From Halorubrum aethiopicum (GTDB lineage Archaea; Halobacteriota; Halobacteria; Halobacteriales; Haloferacaceae), in the NCBI RefSeq assembly GCF_001542905.1, contig NZ_LOAJ01000001.1, positions 1,054,001 to 1,118,000 of the forward strand: a DNA stretch of 64,000 bases, written 5' to 3'. The notes under the pieces are model-generated. The model did not search any database. It saw nothing but the letters and a program-made list of their open reading frames with translations, and was not told the DNA's origin. A program made the translations under genes and the position numbers. Below are positions 15,372 to 23,606 of the stretch, piece by piece. The first letter of the stretch is position 1; every line of letters begins with the position of its first letter.

Positions 15372-17774
15372 ATGTCACAGCCACCCCTGCCCCCATCGAC
15401 GAACGCGTCCGGTCTCTCGGACGACTCGCCCTCCCTCGACAGCGGATCTATCGGTGCGTCGCTTCTCCGTGGCGTTCTCCTCGTCGTCGTCCTCCTTGGC
15501 CTCCTACTCATCGGAACGATCCCGGTCGTCGGGATGTCTTCTCCCGCAGGTGAAGGGACGTCCGTTGACGCCGGAGCCGACGCGATGGCGCTCGACGCGG
15601 GAGCGGCAGACGGCCCGGCCACGATCAACGCCTCGTTCGGGTCTGACACGTACACCACGACAGCCGGTGATCTCGTCGAGATGACCGTGAGCGTCGAAGA
15701 CGGGCCCAAGTACCTTCTCATCGGCGGGAATCGTTTGAGTGATCCGAACGTGCCGGTGGGGTTCGTCGACGTGATCGAGATTAACGGCGAGGGATCGATC
15801 AGTCTGACGCTCAACACCCGTACGGCCGGAACGGGGGTGGAGTACGTCTCCGTCACGAGTGAGGAAGGGAGCGCGTCAAGCTGCTCCGTCTCCAGCTGCT
15901 CGCTCGAGTTCATCGACGAAGACGGCGAGCCGGTCGGAAGTTCCCTCTCCGAGCTTCCGTCGAGGGCGGGTGCGGACGGATTGGTCCGCCCGCTCGCCTC
16001 AGAGCGCTACCGTCTATCGATCGTTGATAATGCGACGTTCACCGTCGACGAGACCGGTATCGTTGCTCCCGCAGCCGGCTCCAGTCGGGCGGATCTCGTC
16101 GTGATCGAGCCGGAACGACAGATGATGGAGGAAGTTGAGGTATTCACAACGATGCCGGCCGATCCGGAATCAGATTCTGGCATCGAGTCGATCGGTTCCT
16201 TGCGGAGCGCGGGCCTCGAGCGATCGGCCGTCACGAAGGGAGATCGCCTCGTGATCGGCGTCGAGGCCGCCGGGATCTGGGGTGCGATGTCACACCTCGC
16301 CGACGACCGGGATGCGGGACCGGTCACTGCTGGCGGGAACGCAACTGGTGCGATTCTCGCCGATCTTCTCACTGCTGAGGAGGGAATTCGCCTACGAATC
16401 GAGCAAACGAACCGACCCAATCACGCGACTCCGATCGGACCTGACGAACTCGAGGACGCCACGCTGATCTTCGAGTCGGCGAACGAACTCGAGTCGGCAC
16501 CGGACGACCCGACCGCCGGCCGTCTCTATCTCGTGATCGACACGAGCGACGGGAACGCGATCGGCGACCGGCTCGATCCCGGCGAGGAGTATCGCGTCGA
16601 GTTCGGGCTCGAGGGAGTCGACGGCGAGCGGTATCGCTTTGCCGAGGATCCCGGTGCCGTCGACGCCGATCCTCCCTTCGCCGCCGCTTCCGTCGGCGAC
16701 GACGGGACTCCCGAGCAGTTCCCGTACCTCTCGACCGACGAGACGGGCGTCTCCGCCGAGGCGACGTTCTCGGTCGAGGAGCGATACCTCCGGTACGACC
16801 ACGTCACCGACGACGGCGAGATCCTCGTCGACGGCGAGGGCGTCACCGGAACCACCACGCTGTTGCCCGCAACCGAGCTGACGGCCGTGTTCGCCTACGA
16901 CGGCGGCGAGACGCCGCGAACCTCGGAGTCGACGGTCCGGATCGATGACGGTGGAAACTTCAGCGTCGATCCGGGTATCGGCGAGGCGAAGCCCGGCGAT
17001 CGTCTAACCGTCGATCTGTACGCCGATTCGATACCCTACGACAGCAGGACGGCGATCGTCGTCGCGGACGCCGAGGAGCCGGACCGGCTGCGGCTCGCCA
17101 ACGAGACGACCGATCTCAACGTGACCCGCGGCGACACGCTCTCCGAGCTGTCCGTGACGGTTCGAAACGCCGGCGTCGTCGAGAACCGAGAACTCCTGTC
17201 GCTCGACGTCGCCGGCGGGGAACTGTACGAGGAGCGGTACGTGACCGTCGCTCCGGACGAGCCGGAAAACGAGACGTTCGACGGGACGACCGTCGATCTC
17301 GACCCCGGCACGTACTCGTACACGCTGGCGATCGACGGCGACGAGACGACGGGCACCCTGCGAGTCGAGCCCGATCCCGCGGTGACCCAGATCGACGACG
17401 GGACGGACGGCGGCGAGGCGGACGACGCGAACGGGACGGGGACCGGAAACGGAACCAACGTCGCGAACGGCACGGAGCCCGACGACACGGGATCCGGAAG
17501 CGAACCCGACTCCGGGAACGGAACGGACCCCGGAGACGGCACCGGGAGTGGGAACGACGCGGCGTCCGGAGACGACGCGGACTCCGGAAACGACGGTGAA
17601 ACCGCGAACGGCACCGCGGCCGGAGCCGAACCCGCTCCCGACGGAAACGACGGCGACAACCCGGGAACTCCCGCCGGGCCGGCGTCGACTCCCCTCATTC
17701 CGGTCGGCACCCGCGAGGCGTTCGGCGGGACGGTCGTCGTGGGCGCGACGTACCTGATCGGTCACTGGGTGTGA
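15372..17774 (+). CDS. Large cell-surface protein with S-layer-like (BGTF/DUF7827-type) domains
   Basis: The protein has 800 residues. Residues about 30-55 form one hydrophobic segment (VLLVVVLLGLLLIGTIPVVG) acting as signal or anchor. The bulk is Asp/Glu/Thr-rich beta structure in repeated units (INASFGSDTYTTTAGDLVEM, then later EEYRVEFGL, ERYLRYDHV, DDGGNFSVD). The first unit resembles the domain found in haloarchaeal S-layer glycoproteins. Two cysteines occur at SCSVSSC. Residues about 680-770 are a Gly/Asn/Asp/Thr linker with many N-G-T sequons, as in O/N-glycosylated spacers, and the end (PLIPVGTREAFGGTVVVGATYLIGHW) is weakly hydrophobic. An adhesin or surface scaffold is inferred. It sits inside the motility island just before cheY. 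Confidence 0.72.
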   Translation: MSQPPLPPSTNASGLSDDSPSLDSGSIGASLLRGVLLVVVLLGLLLIGTIPVVGMSSPAGEGTSVDAGADAMALDAGAADGPATINASFGSDTYTTTAGDLVEMTVSVEDGPKYLLIGGNRLSDPNVPVGFVDVIEINGEGSISLTLNTRTAGTGVEYVSVTSEEGSASSCSVSSCSLEFIDEDGEPVGSSLSELPSRAGADGLVRPLASERYRLSIVDNATFTVDETGIVAPAAGSSRADLVVIEPERQMMEEVEVFTTMPADPESDSGIESIGSLRSAGLERSAVTKGDRLVIGVEAAGIWGAMSHLADDRDAGPVTAGGNATGAILADLLTAEEGIRLRIEQTNRPNHATPIGPDELEDATLIFESANELESAPDDPTAGRLYLVIDTSDGNAIGDRLDPGEEYRVEFGLEGVDGERYRFAEDPGAVDADPPFAAASVGDDGTPEQFPYLSTDETGVSAEATFSVEERYLRYDHVTDDGEILVDGEGVTGTTTLLPATELTAVFAYDGGETPRTSESTVRIDDGGNFSVDPGIGEAKPGDRLTVDLYADSIPYDSRTAIVVADAEEPDRLRLANETTDLNVTRGDTLSELSVTVRNAGVVENRELLSLDVAGGELYEERYVTVAPDEPENETFDGTTVDLDPGTYSYTLAIDGDETTGTLRVEPDPAVTQIDDGTDGGEADDANGTGTGNGTNVANGTEPDDTGSGSEPDSGNGTDPGDGTGSGNDAASGDDADSGNDGETANGTAAGAEPAPDGNDGDNPGTPAGPASTPLIPVGTREAFGGTVVVGATYLIGHWV

Positions 17775-17823
17775 GCGTCGGCCGCGCGCCGATCGCGTAT
17801 CGATCGCGCGCCGCTCGGCGACC

Positions 17824-17885
17824 GTTCTCAACGATGAGAACCGCGGGCGAGCGGTTAAGTGGACGCCTGCGCCGAGTTCGTGTAT
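17824..17885 (+). promoter_or_regulatory. cheY promoter with upstream inverted repeat
   Basis: GTTCTCA (17824-17830) and TGAGAAC (17835-17841) form a perfect 7-base inverted repeat around ACGA. Directly after it GGTTAAGT (17853-17860) is a TATA-like element about 28 bases before the cheY ATG. The inverted repeat could be an operator, or a small terminator hairpin for the surface-protein gene. Confidence 0.45.
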
Positions 17886-18242
17886 ATGGCGACGCGCGTG
17901 CTCATCGCGGACGATTCGGAGTTCATGCGGAACCTGCTCCGTGAGATACTCGAGGGGGAGTTCGAGATCGTCGGCGAGGCGGAGAACGGGGTGGAAGCGG
18001 TGAACATGTACGACGAACACGGCCCCGACCTCGTGATGATGGACATCGTGATGCCCATCCGCGACGGGATCGAGGCGACGACGGAGATCAAAGGCGACGA
18101 TCCGGAGGCGACGGTTATCATGTGTACGAGCGTCGGCCAGGAGGAGAAGATGAAGGCGGCGATCAAGGCCGGCGCGGAGGGGTACATCACGAAGCCGTTT
18201 CAGAAGCCGAACGTCCTCGACGCCATCGGGTCGGCGGTCTGA
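17886..18242 (+). CDS. cheY: Chemotaxis response regulator CheY
   Basis: The protein has 118 residues and is a stand-alone receiver. The acidic pair is D9 D10, the phospho-acceptor is Asp53 in MMDIVMP, the switch Thr is T81 and the conserved Lys is K103 (YITKPF). In archaea phospho-CheY acts on the archaellum motor through adaptor proteins such as CheF and ArlCE. The stop overlaps the cheC start (TGATG), so cheY-cheC-cheD form an operon. The ATG at 17886 is used because residues encoded upstream are not family-like and a promoter ends there. The kinase cheA is not in the window. Confidence 0.95.
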   Translation: MATRVLIADDSEFMRNLLREILEGEFEIVGEAENGVEAVNMYDEHGPDLVMMDIVMPIRDGIEATTEIKGDDPEATVIMCTSVGQEEKMKAAIKAGAEGYITKPFQKPNVLDAIGSAV

Positions 18243-19444
18243 TGCGCGTCGACGTTCGAGCGCTCGGCGCGTGTAACCGGCTCGCGGAACGCGGCGCCGA
18301 ACGCGCCGCCAACGCGCTGGGCGAGCTGACGGGGTCGGACCTCGCGGTCGAGGTGACGGGCGCGAGCGTCGCCACCGGCGAGGACCTCGCGGAGGCGTTC
18401 GCCGGCCGCGAGTCGATCGGCGTGCGGGTCGGGCTCGACGGCGGCCTCGAGGGCGCGGCCGTGCTCGCGTTCGACGCCGAGCAGATCGACGGGCTGCTCT
18501 CGGTGTTACCCGGCGGCGCGTCGATGGGTCGGAGCGCGGTGACGGAGGTCGGCAACATCGCGCTCGGCGGCTTCCTCGACGGCTGGGCCAACTACCTCGG
18601 GCGGGCGATCGACATGACCCCGCCGCGCTACTTCGAGGCCGACGGCGCGGCGGTCCTGCCGGACGGCGCGCTCGCCGGGGACGGCGTCTTCCTCTTCGAG
18701 AGCCGGCTCGACGCGACGGGGACCGACCTCGACTTCTCGATCTACATGCTGCCCGACTCGGGGCCCTTCCGCGACCTCGTGGTCGGGAAGACCGCCGCGG
18801 CGGCGACCGCGGGCGCGGAGGGTGCCGGCGGCTCCGCCGGGGGCACGAGCGCCACTGCGGTCCCGTACGAGTCGCTCTCGACGTTCGCGTCGCTGGCGAA
18901 GCGCGGCTCGGCGAACGCCGCCGACAACATCGCCATGATGACCGGCCTCGAGACCACCGTCGACGTGAGCCGGCTCCGGTTCGTCCCGCTCGCGGACGTG
19001 CCGAGCGAGGTCGGGACGGAGCCGCACGCGGGGACGGTGTTTGAGCTTCGGGGCGAGCCGAGCGGCTACCTCGCGATCCTCTTCTCGGAGGAGTCGGCGG
19101 CCGCGATCGCCGAGGCGATGCTCCCGATGGAGCCGGACGAGCCGCTCGGCGACATGGCCGAGAACGCGCTCTGTGAGCTCGGCAACGTGATGACGAGCGG
19201 CTTCATCGACGGCTGGGCGAACGTCCTCGGCACGTCCATCTCGCACTCGCCGCCGGAGTTCGTCCACGACATCGGGTCGGCGACGGTCAGCCCGCTCGTC
19301 GCCTCGCTGAGCCGGCGTCAGGACTACGGCTTCGTCATCGACGCCGCCATCCGGACGGAGGGGGTCCAGGCGCGGTGTGACGTGTACGCGCTCCCCGACG
19401 AGCGCGAACTGGCGGCGGCGCTGGAGCGACTCTCCGGGACATGA
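18242..19444 (+). CDS. cheC: Chemotaxis protein CheC, tandem two-domain form
   Basis: The protein has 400 residues and contains two CheC/FliY-type units. Each shows the E-x2-N active-site pattern: EVGNIALGGFLDGWAN (near 101) and ELGNVMTSGFIDGWAN (near 316), each followed by a P-P turn. CheC proteins dephosphorylate CheY-P and bind CheD. Retention of both Glu/Asn pairs suggests two functional sites, or one catalytic and one structural. The units are joined by a Gly/Ala-rich linker (about residues 185-205). It overlaps cheY by one base and cheD by four. Confidence 0.93.
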   Translation: MRVDVRALGACNRLAERGAERAANALGELTGSDLAVEVTGASVATGEDLAEAFAGRESIGVRVGLDGGLEGAAVLAFDAEQIDGLLSVLPGGASMGRSAVTEVGNIALGGFLDGWANYLGRAIDMTPPRYFEADGAAVLPDGALAGDGVFLFESRLDATGTDLDFSIYMLPDSGPFRDLVVGKTAAAATAGAEGAGGSAGGTSATAVPYESLSTFASLAKRGSANAADNIAMMTGLETTVDVSRLRFVPLADVPSEVGTEPHAGTVFELRGEPSGYLAILFSEESAAAIAEAMLPMEPDEPLGDMAENALCELGNVMTSGFIDGWANVLGTSISHSPPEFVHDIGSATVSPLVASLSRRQDYGFVIDAAIRTEGVQARCDVYALPDERELAAALERLSGT

Positions 19445-19962
19445 CCCACCTCACGCCGTCGGGAGACGGGACCGCTCCGGACCGGGGCGATCCCCCCCGA
19501 CGCGTGAAGGTCGGCGTCGGCGACCTCGCCGTCGCGAGCGACGGGGCCACGCTGACGACGAGCGGGCTCGGCTCCTGCGTCGCGATCGCGATCGTCGACC
19601 CGGAGACCGACACGCGCGGACTCCTCCACGCGATGCTCCCGTCCGCCGACGGGGACGCCTCCCGCACGCCCCGTCCGGCGAAGTACGTCGACGCGGGGCT
19701 CGACGCGCTCCTCGACGAGCTGGCGTCGGCCGGCGCGTCGCCCGGTCGGCTCGAGGCGCGGCTCGTCGGCGGCGCGGAGATGCTCGACCTCACGGCCGCG
19801 GTCGGTCCGCGGAACGTCGAACGCGCCCGCGAGAGCCTGGAGCGCGCCGGGATCCCGATCGTCGCCGCGGACGTCGGCGACGCCGTCGGCCGGACGGTGC
19901 GGTTCCTGTCCGGCGGCGACCTCGCCGTGCGGGCCGCGGACGGCTTCGAACGGACGCTGTAG
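19441..19962 (+). CDS. cheD: Chemoreceptor glutamine deamidase CheD
   Basis: The protein has 173 residues. The catalytic Cys is C46 in TSGLGSCVAI and the His is H63 in LLHAMLP, both characteristic of CheD. CheD deamidates glutamines on chemoreceptors and is controlled by binding CheC, which is encoded immediately upstream with an ATGA overlap. The length is close to the family norm. The C-terminus VRFLSGGDLAVRAADG is less conserved. Confidence 0.94.
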   Translation: MTHLTPSGDGTAPDRGDPPRRVKVGVGDLAVASDGATLTTSGLGSCVAIAIVDPETDTRGLLHAMLPSADGDASRTPRPAKYVDAGLDALLDELASAGASPGRLEARLVGGAEMLDLTAAVGPRNVERARESLERAGIPIVAADVGDAVGRTVRFLSGGDLAVRAADGFERTL

Positions 19963-20054
19963 GGGCCGCCGGGGGCGCTCCCGTCCCGCGCGTGTTCTCA
20001 CGCCTGATATTTTGAGGGGTGGGTTGAAGTGTCGTCTGGCGGTTGCTGTGATCA

Positions 20055-21862
20055 ATGGGCCTCGAACTATCGGCGTGGGGCGTCTCGACGGTCGCTTGGA
20101 CAGTCGCCACGCTGGGGCTCGTCGGTGCGAGCGTTCTCGACCGGTTCCTCGACGACGACGGCGACGACGCGGACGGTGGCGACGAGGTCTTCGGCGGCGG
20201 AACAGGAGGAGGCGGCGGCATGGCCGGTGGTATGGGAGGCGGCGACGGGATGGGCGGTGGCGGTATGGGGGGAGGCGGTGGCGGTATGGGGGAGGCGGTG
20301 GCGGTATGGAGGGAGGCGACGGAATGGGTGGCGGGATGGGCGGCGGCGGCTTCGACGACTTCGACGGGATGGACGAGTGGGACGACGACTTCGGCGACGG
20401 CGGGGACGGGAGCGGCTCCGGCACCGACGAGCTGGAGAAGCGGCTCGACGACCTCGAGGCGGAGGTCGCCACCCTCTCCTCGACGGTGTCGACGGTGCGC
20501 TCGGAGAACGAGGAGATCTCCGCCGCGGTCGACGACATCGAGGAGGACGTTCGGAACCTCCTCGACATCTACGAGATGGTCACCCGCGGGATCAACCCCT
20601 TCGTCGACGAGTCCGGCGGCTTCAACGGCGGCGGTGCCGCGGAGAACTCCTTCGGCCTCTTCGACGACGACGGCGACGACGAGGCCGAAGCGGAGCTCGA
20701 CGACGACGTCGCGAGCGCGGACGCGGACGGGTTCTTCGACGAGGAGCTGCTCGACGACGACCTCGAGGACGACTTCGACGACCTCGAGGAGGCGGACGAC
20801 GGGGGCGAATCGAGCGGCGAACCGGACGACGGCGAACCCGCCGACGCCGCGTCCGAGACCGACCCGGCGGAGGAAGACGACGACATGAACGACGACGGAA
20901 AGAGCTTCAGCGAACTCAAAGAGGAGTACGACGCCGGGGAGGCCGACTGGGCCGACGACGCCGGCGACGAGACGGCGTCCGGGGAGGACGCCTTCGAGGA
21001 CGGGACGGACCCGTTCGACGACGACTTCGACGACGACTTCGAGGACGGCATCGGCAACGACGGCCTCGACGAGGACTCCCGAGACGGGATCGGATCCGAC
21101 GCCGACGGGGAGTTCGAGGACGACGCCGTCGAGACGCAGCCGGGACCGGGGACGGATCCGCACGGGGAGTCCGCCGCCTCCCCCGGCCCGAAGCCGGGCG
21201 GCGACCCCGCCGAGGCGAACGGGGACGGCTTCGAGTACGTCGGCCGCGACGACCTCTCGGGCCGGCGCGGCAAGCCGTACCTCACCGAGCTGCCCGGCGA
21301 CTACGTCGGCGACCTGCTCGTGATGGAGTGGCTGGAGTTCCTCGTCTCCGAGAGCGACGTCACCGACGCGGTGCGGGCGGTGAACTACTACGAGCGCATC
21401 GAGTGGGTCGGCTCCGACGCCGCCGCGCGGCTCCGCGACTTCCTCTCGGGCTTCGGCACGATCGACCGCAACCTCGTCGACCGGCCGGGAACCGACCGGC
21501 TCGTCCGCGAACACCACACGCGGAGTCTGCGGTACATCACCCAGCTCAACGGGACGGGCGGCCACCTCGTCCTCCTCGACCGATGGGACGACCTCGCGGG
21601 CGGATCGATGGTCGGCGGCGGACCGCCGGCCGCGCCCCGTGGCTCCCGTGGCCGGGACCGACGCGGAGCGCCGTCCAACGGAACCGCGGAGACCGCCGGA
21701 GAGCGGTCGAACGGGACGGATACGCGGGACGGAACCGGTCGTCGCTCGCGGACGGGCGACGGTCGCGGCCGGAACGGCGGGTCCCCCCGACCGATGAACG
21801 ACCCGGATCCGCATCCCGACCGAGCCGACCCGGCGGACGGAGGGTGGGGAGATGGGCGTTAG
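20055..21862 (+). CDS. arlCE: Archaellum cytoplasmic protein ArlCE (FlaC/E), interrupted by an apparent frameshift
   Basis: The start MGLELSAWGVSTVAWTVATL lies in one frame and the rest lies in another, shifted near 20288. The switch occurs in an imperfect tandem repeat (GGCGGTATG followed by G's): the first unit has six G's (20267-20272), the second only five (20288-20292). Restoring one G gives a continuous 602-residue protein. After a Gly/Met-rich stretch come a coiled coil (DELEKRLDDLEAEVATL), a long acidic region and a C-terminal FlaD/E domain (YLTELPGDYVGDLLVMEWLE, then DAVRAVNYYERIEWVG). This domain receives CheY/CheF signals at the motor. An alternative is a shorter product from an internal ATG near 20320. 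The gene overlaps arlF by 11 bases. Confidence 0.85.
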
Positions 21863-22313
21863 CGTCTCGGCGTCGACGGCCATCATCGTCGCGGGGATGT
21901 TCTTCGCCTTTACCGCCTTCTACCCCGTCGCGGCCAACGGGTTCGACCGCGTCACCGAAGGCGAACGCGACGTCCACGAGCGGGCGCTCGAACGACAGAA
22001 CACGGCCTTCTCCGTCGACTCCGCGACGTTCAACGCGAGCGGGAACGACCTGCTCGTGGTGAACGCGACCAACGAGGGCTCGGTCGGGCTCGTCGTCGTC
22101 GACGCCACGCTGGTCGTCGACAACGAGTACGTCGACGTCGCCGAGGCGACCACGACCGTCGACGGCGACGGCGACACGGACCTCTGGCTCGGCGGGGAGA
22201 CGCTCTCGATCGAGGTCGACGCCACGTCGCTCGAGACGACGGTCACGAGCGACTCCCGCGTCGTGCTCGTCGTCGAGTCCGGCGTCAGGTCCGCCACGGG
22301 GGTGAGCGCGTAG
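21852..22313 (+). CDS. arlF: Archaellum stator-like protein ArlF
   Basis: The protein has 153 residues. An N-terminal hydrophobic helix (SASTAIIVAGMFFAFTAFYPV) is followed by a beta-sandwich with TFNASGNDLLVVNATNEGSV. ArlF anchors the motor by binding the S-layer and forms a complex with ArlG. It starts inside the end of arlCE and its stop directly abuts the arlG start. Confidence 0.92.
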   Translation: MGVSVSASTAIIVAGMFFAFTAFYPVAANGFDRVTEGERDVHERALERQNTAFSVDSATFNASGNDLLVVNATNEGSVGLVVVDATLVVDNEYVDVAEATTTVDGDGDTDLWLGGETLSIEVDATSLETTVTSDSRVVLVVESGVRSATGVSA

Positions 22314-22799
22314 ATGGCGTCCGTTCCGGTCTCCCACCTCATCCTGTTCGTCGCCAGCCTCGTGATCGCCGCCGGCGTCGTCGGCACGGTCACCACCGGC
22401 GTCGACCGGGTGAGTTCGGCCGTCGAGGACGGCAGCCTCGACGCGACCCAGCAGCTCCGCACCGACGTGACGGTGATCTCGGATCCGAACGGCGGGGTGT
22501 ACAACGGGACCGAGAACAACGTGACTCTTCTCGTGAAGAACACCGGTACACAGCGGCTGGCACCCGACGGCTCCGGGGTCGACGTCGTCTTCGACGGCCA
22601 GTACGTGCGGCCGGACGCGACGACCGGCGAGGTCGTCTCCGTCGACGGCGCGACCGCCTGGAGCCGCGGCGACGTGCTCCGGCTCACTATCGACCTCGAC
22701 GTGGTCGGCGTCGACCCCGCGGGCGGGACGAGCGACCACCGAGTGTACCTCACGGTCAACGGTGACGAGGAGCTGTTCCGGTTCCGGGTGGAGGCGTAG
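22314..22799 (+). CDS. arlG: Archaellum stator-like protein ArlG
   Basis: The protein has 161 residues. The N-terminal helix VSHLILFVASLVIAAGVVG lies in the membrane; the remainder is a beta-sandwich domain (VTLLVKNTGTQRLAPDGSGV) exposed in the pseudoperiplasm. ArlG forms filaments capped by ArlF and connects the motor to the cell envelope. The gene is packed without spacer between arlF and arlH. Confidence 0.93.
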   Translation: MASVPVSHLILFVASLVIAAGVVGTVTTGVDRVSSAVEDGSLDATQQLRTDVTVISDPNGGVYNGTENNVTLLVKNTGTQRLAPDGSGVDVVFDGQYVRPDATTGEVVSVDGATAWSRGDVLRLTIDLDVVGVDPAGGTSDHRVYLTVNGDEELFRFRVEA

Positions 22800-23552
22800 A
22801 TGCCCCGCGCCGACAACCTGCTGTCTCTGGGCTTAGGCGAGCGCGACCGGCTGAACAAGGAGCTCGGCGGCGGGATCCCCCGCGGGAGCATCGTGCTCGT
22901 CGAGGGCGACTACGGCGCGGGGAAGAGCGCGATGTCCCAGCGGTTCTCCTACGGGCTCGTCCAGGAGGGGGCGTCGGTGACGCTGATGTCGACGGAGCTC
23001 ACCGTCCGCGGGTTCATCGACCAGATGCACTCGCTGGAGTACGACGTGGTGAAGCCGCTGTTGAACGAGGAGCTCCTCTTTTTACACGCCGACTTCGACT
23101 CCGGCGGGGCCTTCTCCGACGACGACGGCGAGCGCAAGGAGCTGCTCAAGCGGCTGATGAACGCGGAGGCGATGTGGAACTCCGACGTGATCTTCCTCGA
23201 CACCTTCGACGCCATCTTCCGGAACGACCCCACCTTCGAGGCGCTCGTCCGGAAGAACGAGGAGCGACAGGCGGCACTCGAGATCATCTCCTTCTTCCGG
23301 GAGATCATCTCCCAGGGGAAGATCGTCGTCCTCACGGTCGACCCGTCCGCCGTCGACGACGACGCGATCGGGCCGTTCCGGTCGATCGCCGACGTCTTCA
23401 TCCAGCTCCAGATGATCGAGGTCGGCAACGACATCCGCCGGCAGATCAACGTGAAACGCTTCGCGGGCATGGGCGAACAGGTCGGCGACACCATCGGCTT
23501 CTCCGTCCGATCGGGGACGGGGATCGTCATCGAGAGCCGCAGTGTCGCCTGA
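22800..23552 (+). CDS. arlH: Archaellum regulatory ATPase ArlH
   Basis: The protein has 250 residues with a RecA/KaiC-like fold. Walker A is EGDYGAGKSAMSQR (about 35-45) and the Walker B strand is VIFLDTFDAIF. ArlH binds ATP, forms a ring and interacts with the ArlI motor ATPase and ArlCE. The Asp/Tyr variant of Walker A (GDYGAGKS) is usual for the family. The start immediately follows the arlG stop. Confidence 0.94.
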   Translation: MPRADNLLSLGLGERDRLNKELGGGIPRGSIVLVEGDYGAGKSAMSQRFSYGLVQEGASVTLMSTELTVRGFIDQMHSLEYDVVKPLLNEELLFLHADFDSGGAFSDDDGERKELLKRLMNAEAMWNSDVIFLDTFDAIFRNDPTFEALVRKNEERQAALEIISFFREIISQGKIVVLTVDPSAVDDDAIGPFRSIADVFIQLQMIEVGNDIRRQINVKRFAGMGEQVGDTIGFSVRSGTGIVIESRSVA

Positions 23553-23606
23553 GGCGCCCGTCGAGGAAGCGTCCCCGTCGAGAACCGACATCACGAGACA
23601 CGAACG

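Noticed and set aside
20311-21862. arlCE as an intact gene starting at an internal ATG
   Set aside because: The upstream frame begins with a hydrophobic N-terminus right after cheD and joins exactly if one G is restored, so a frameshift is more likely than a late start, though the short form cannot be fully excluded.
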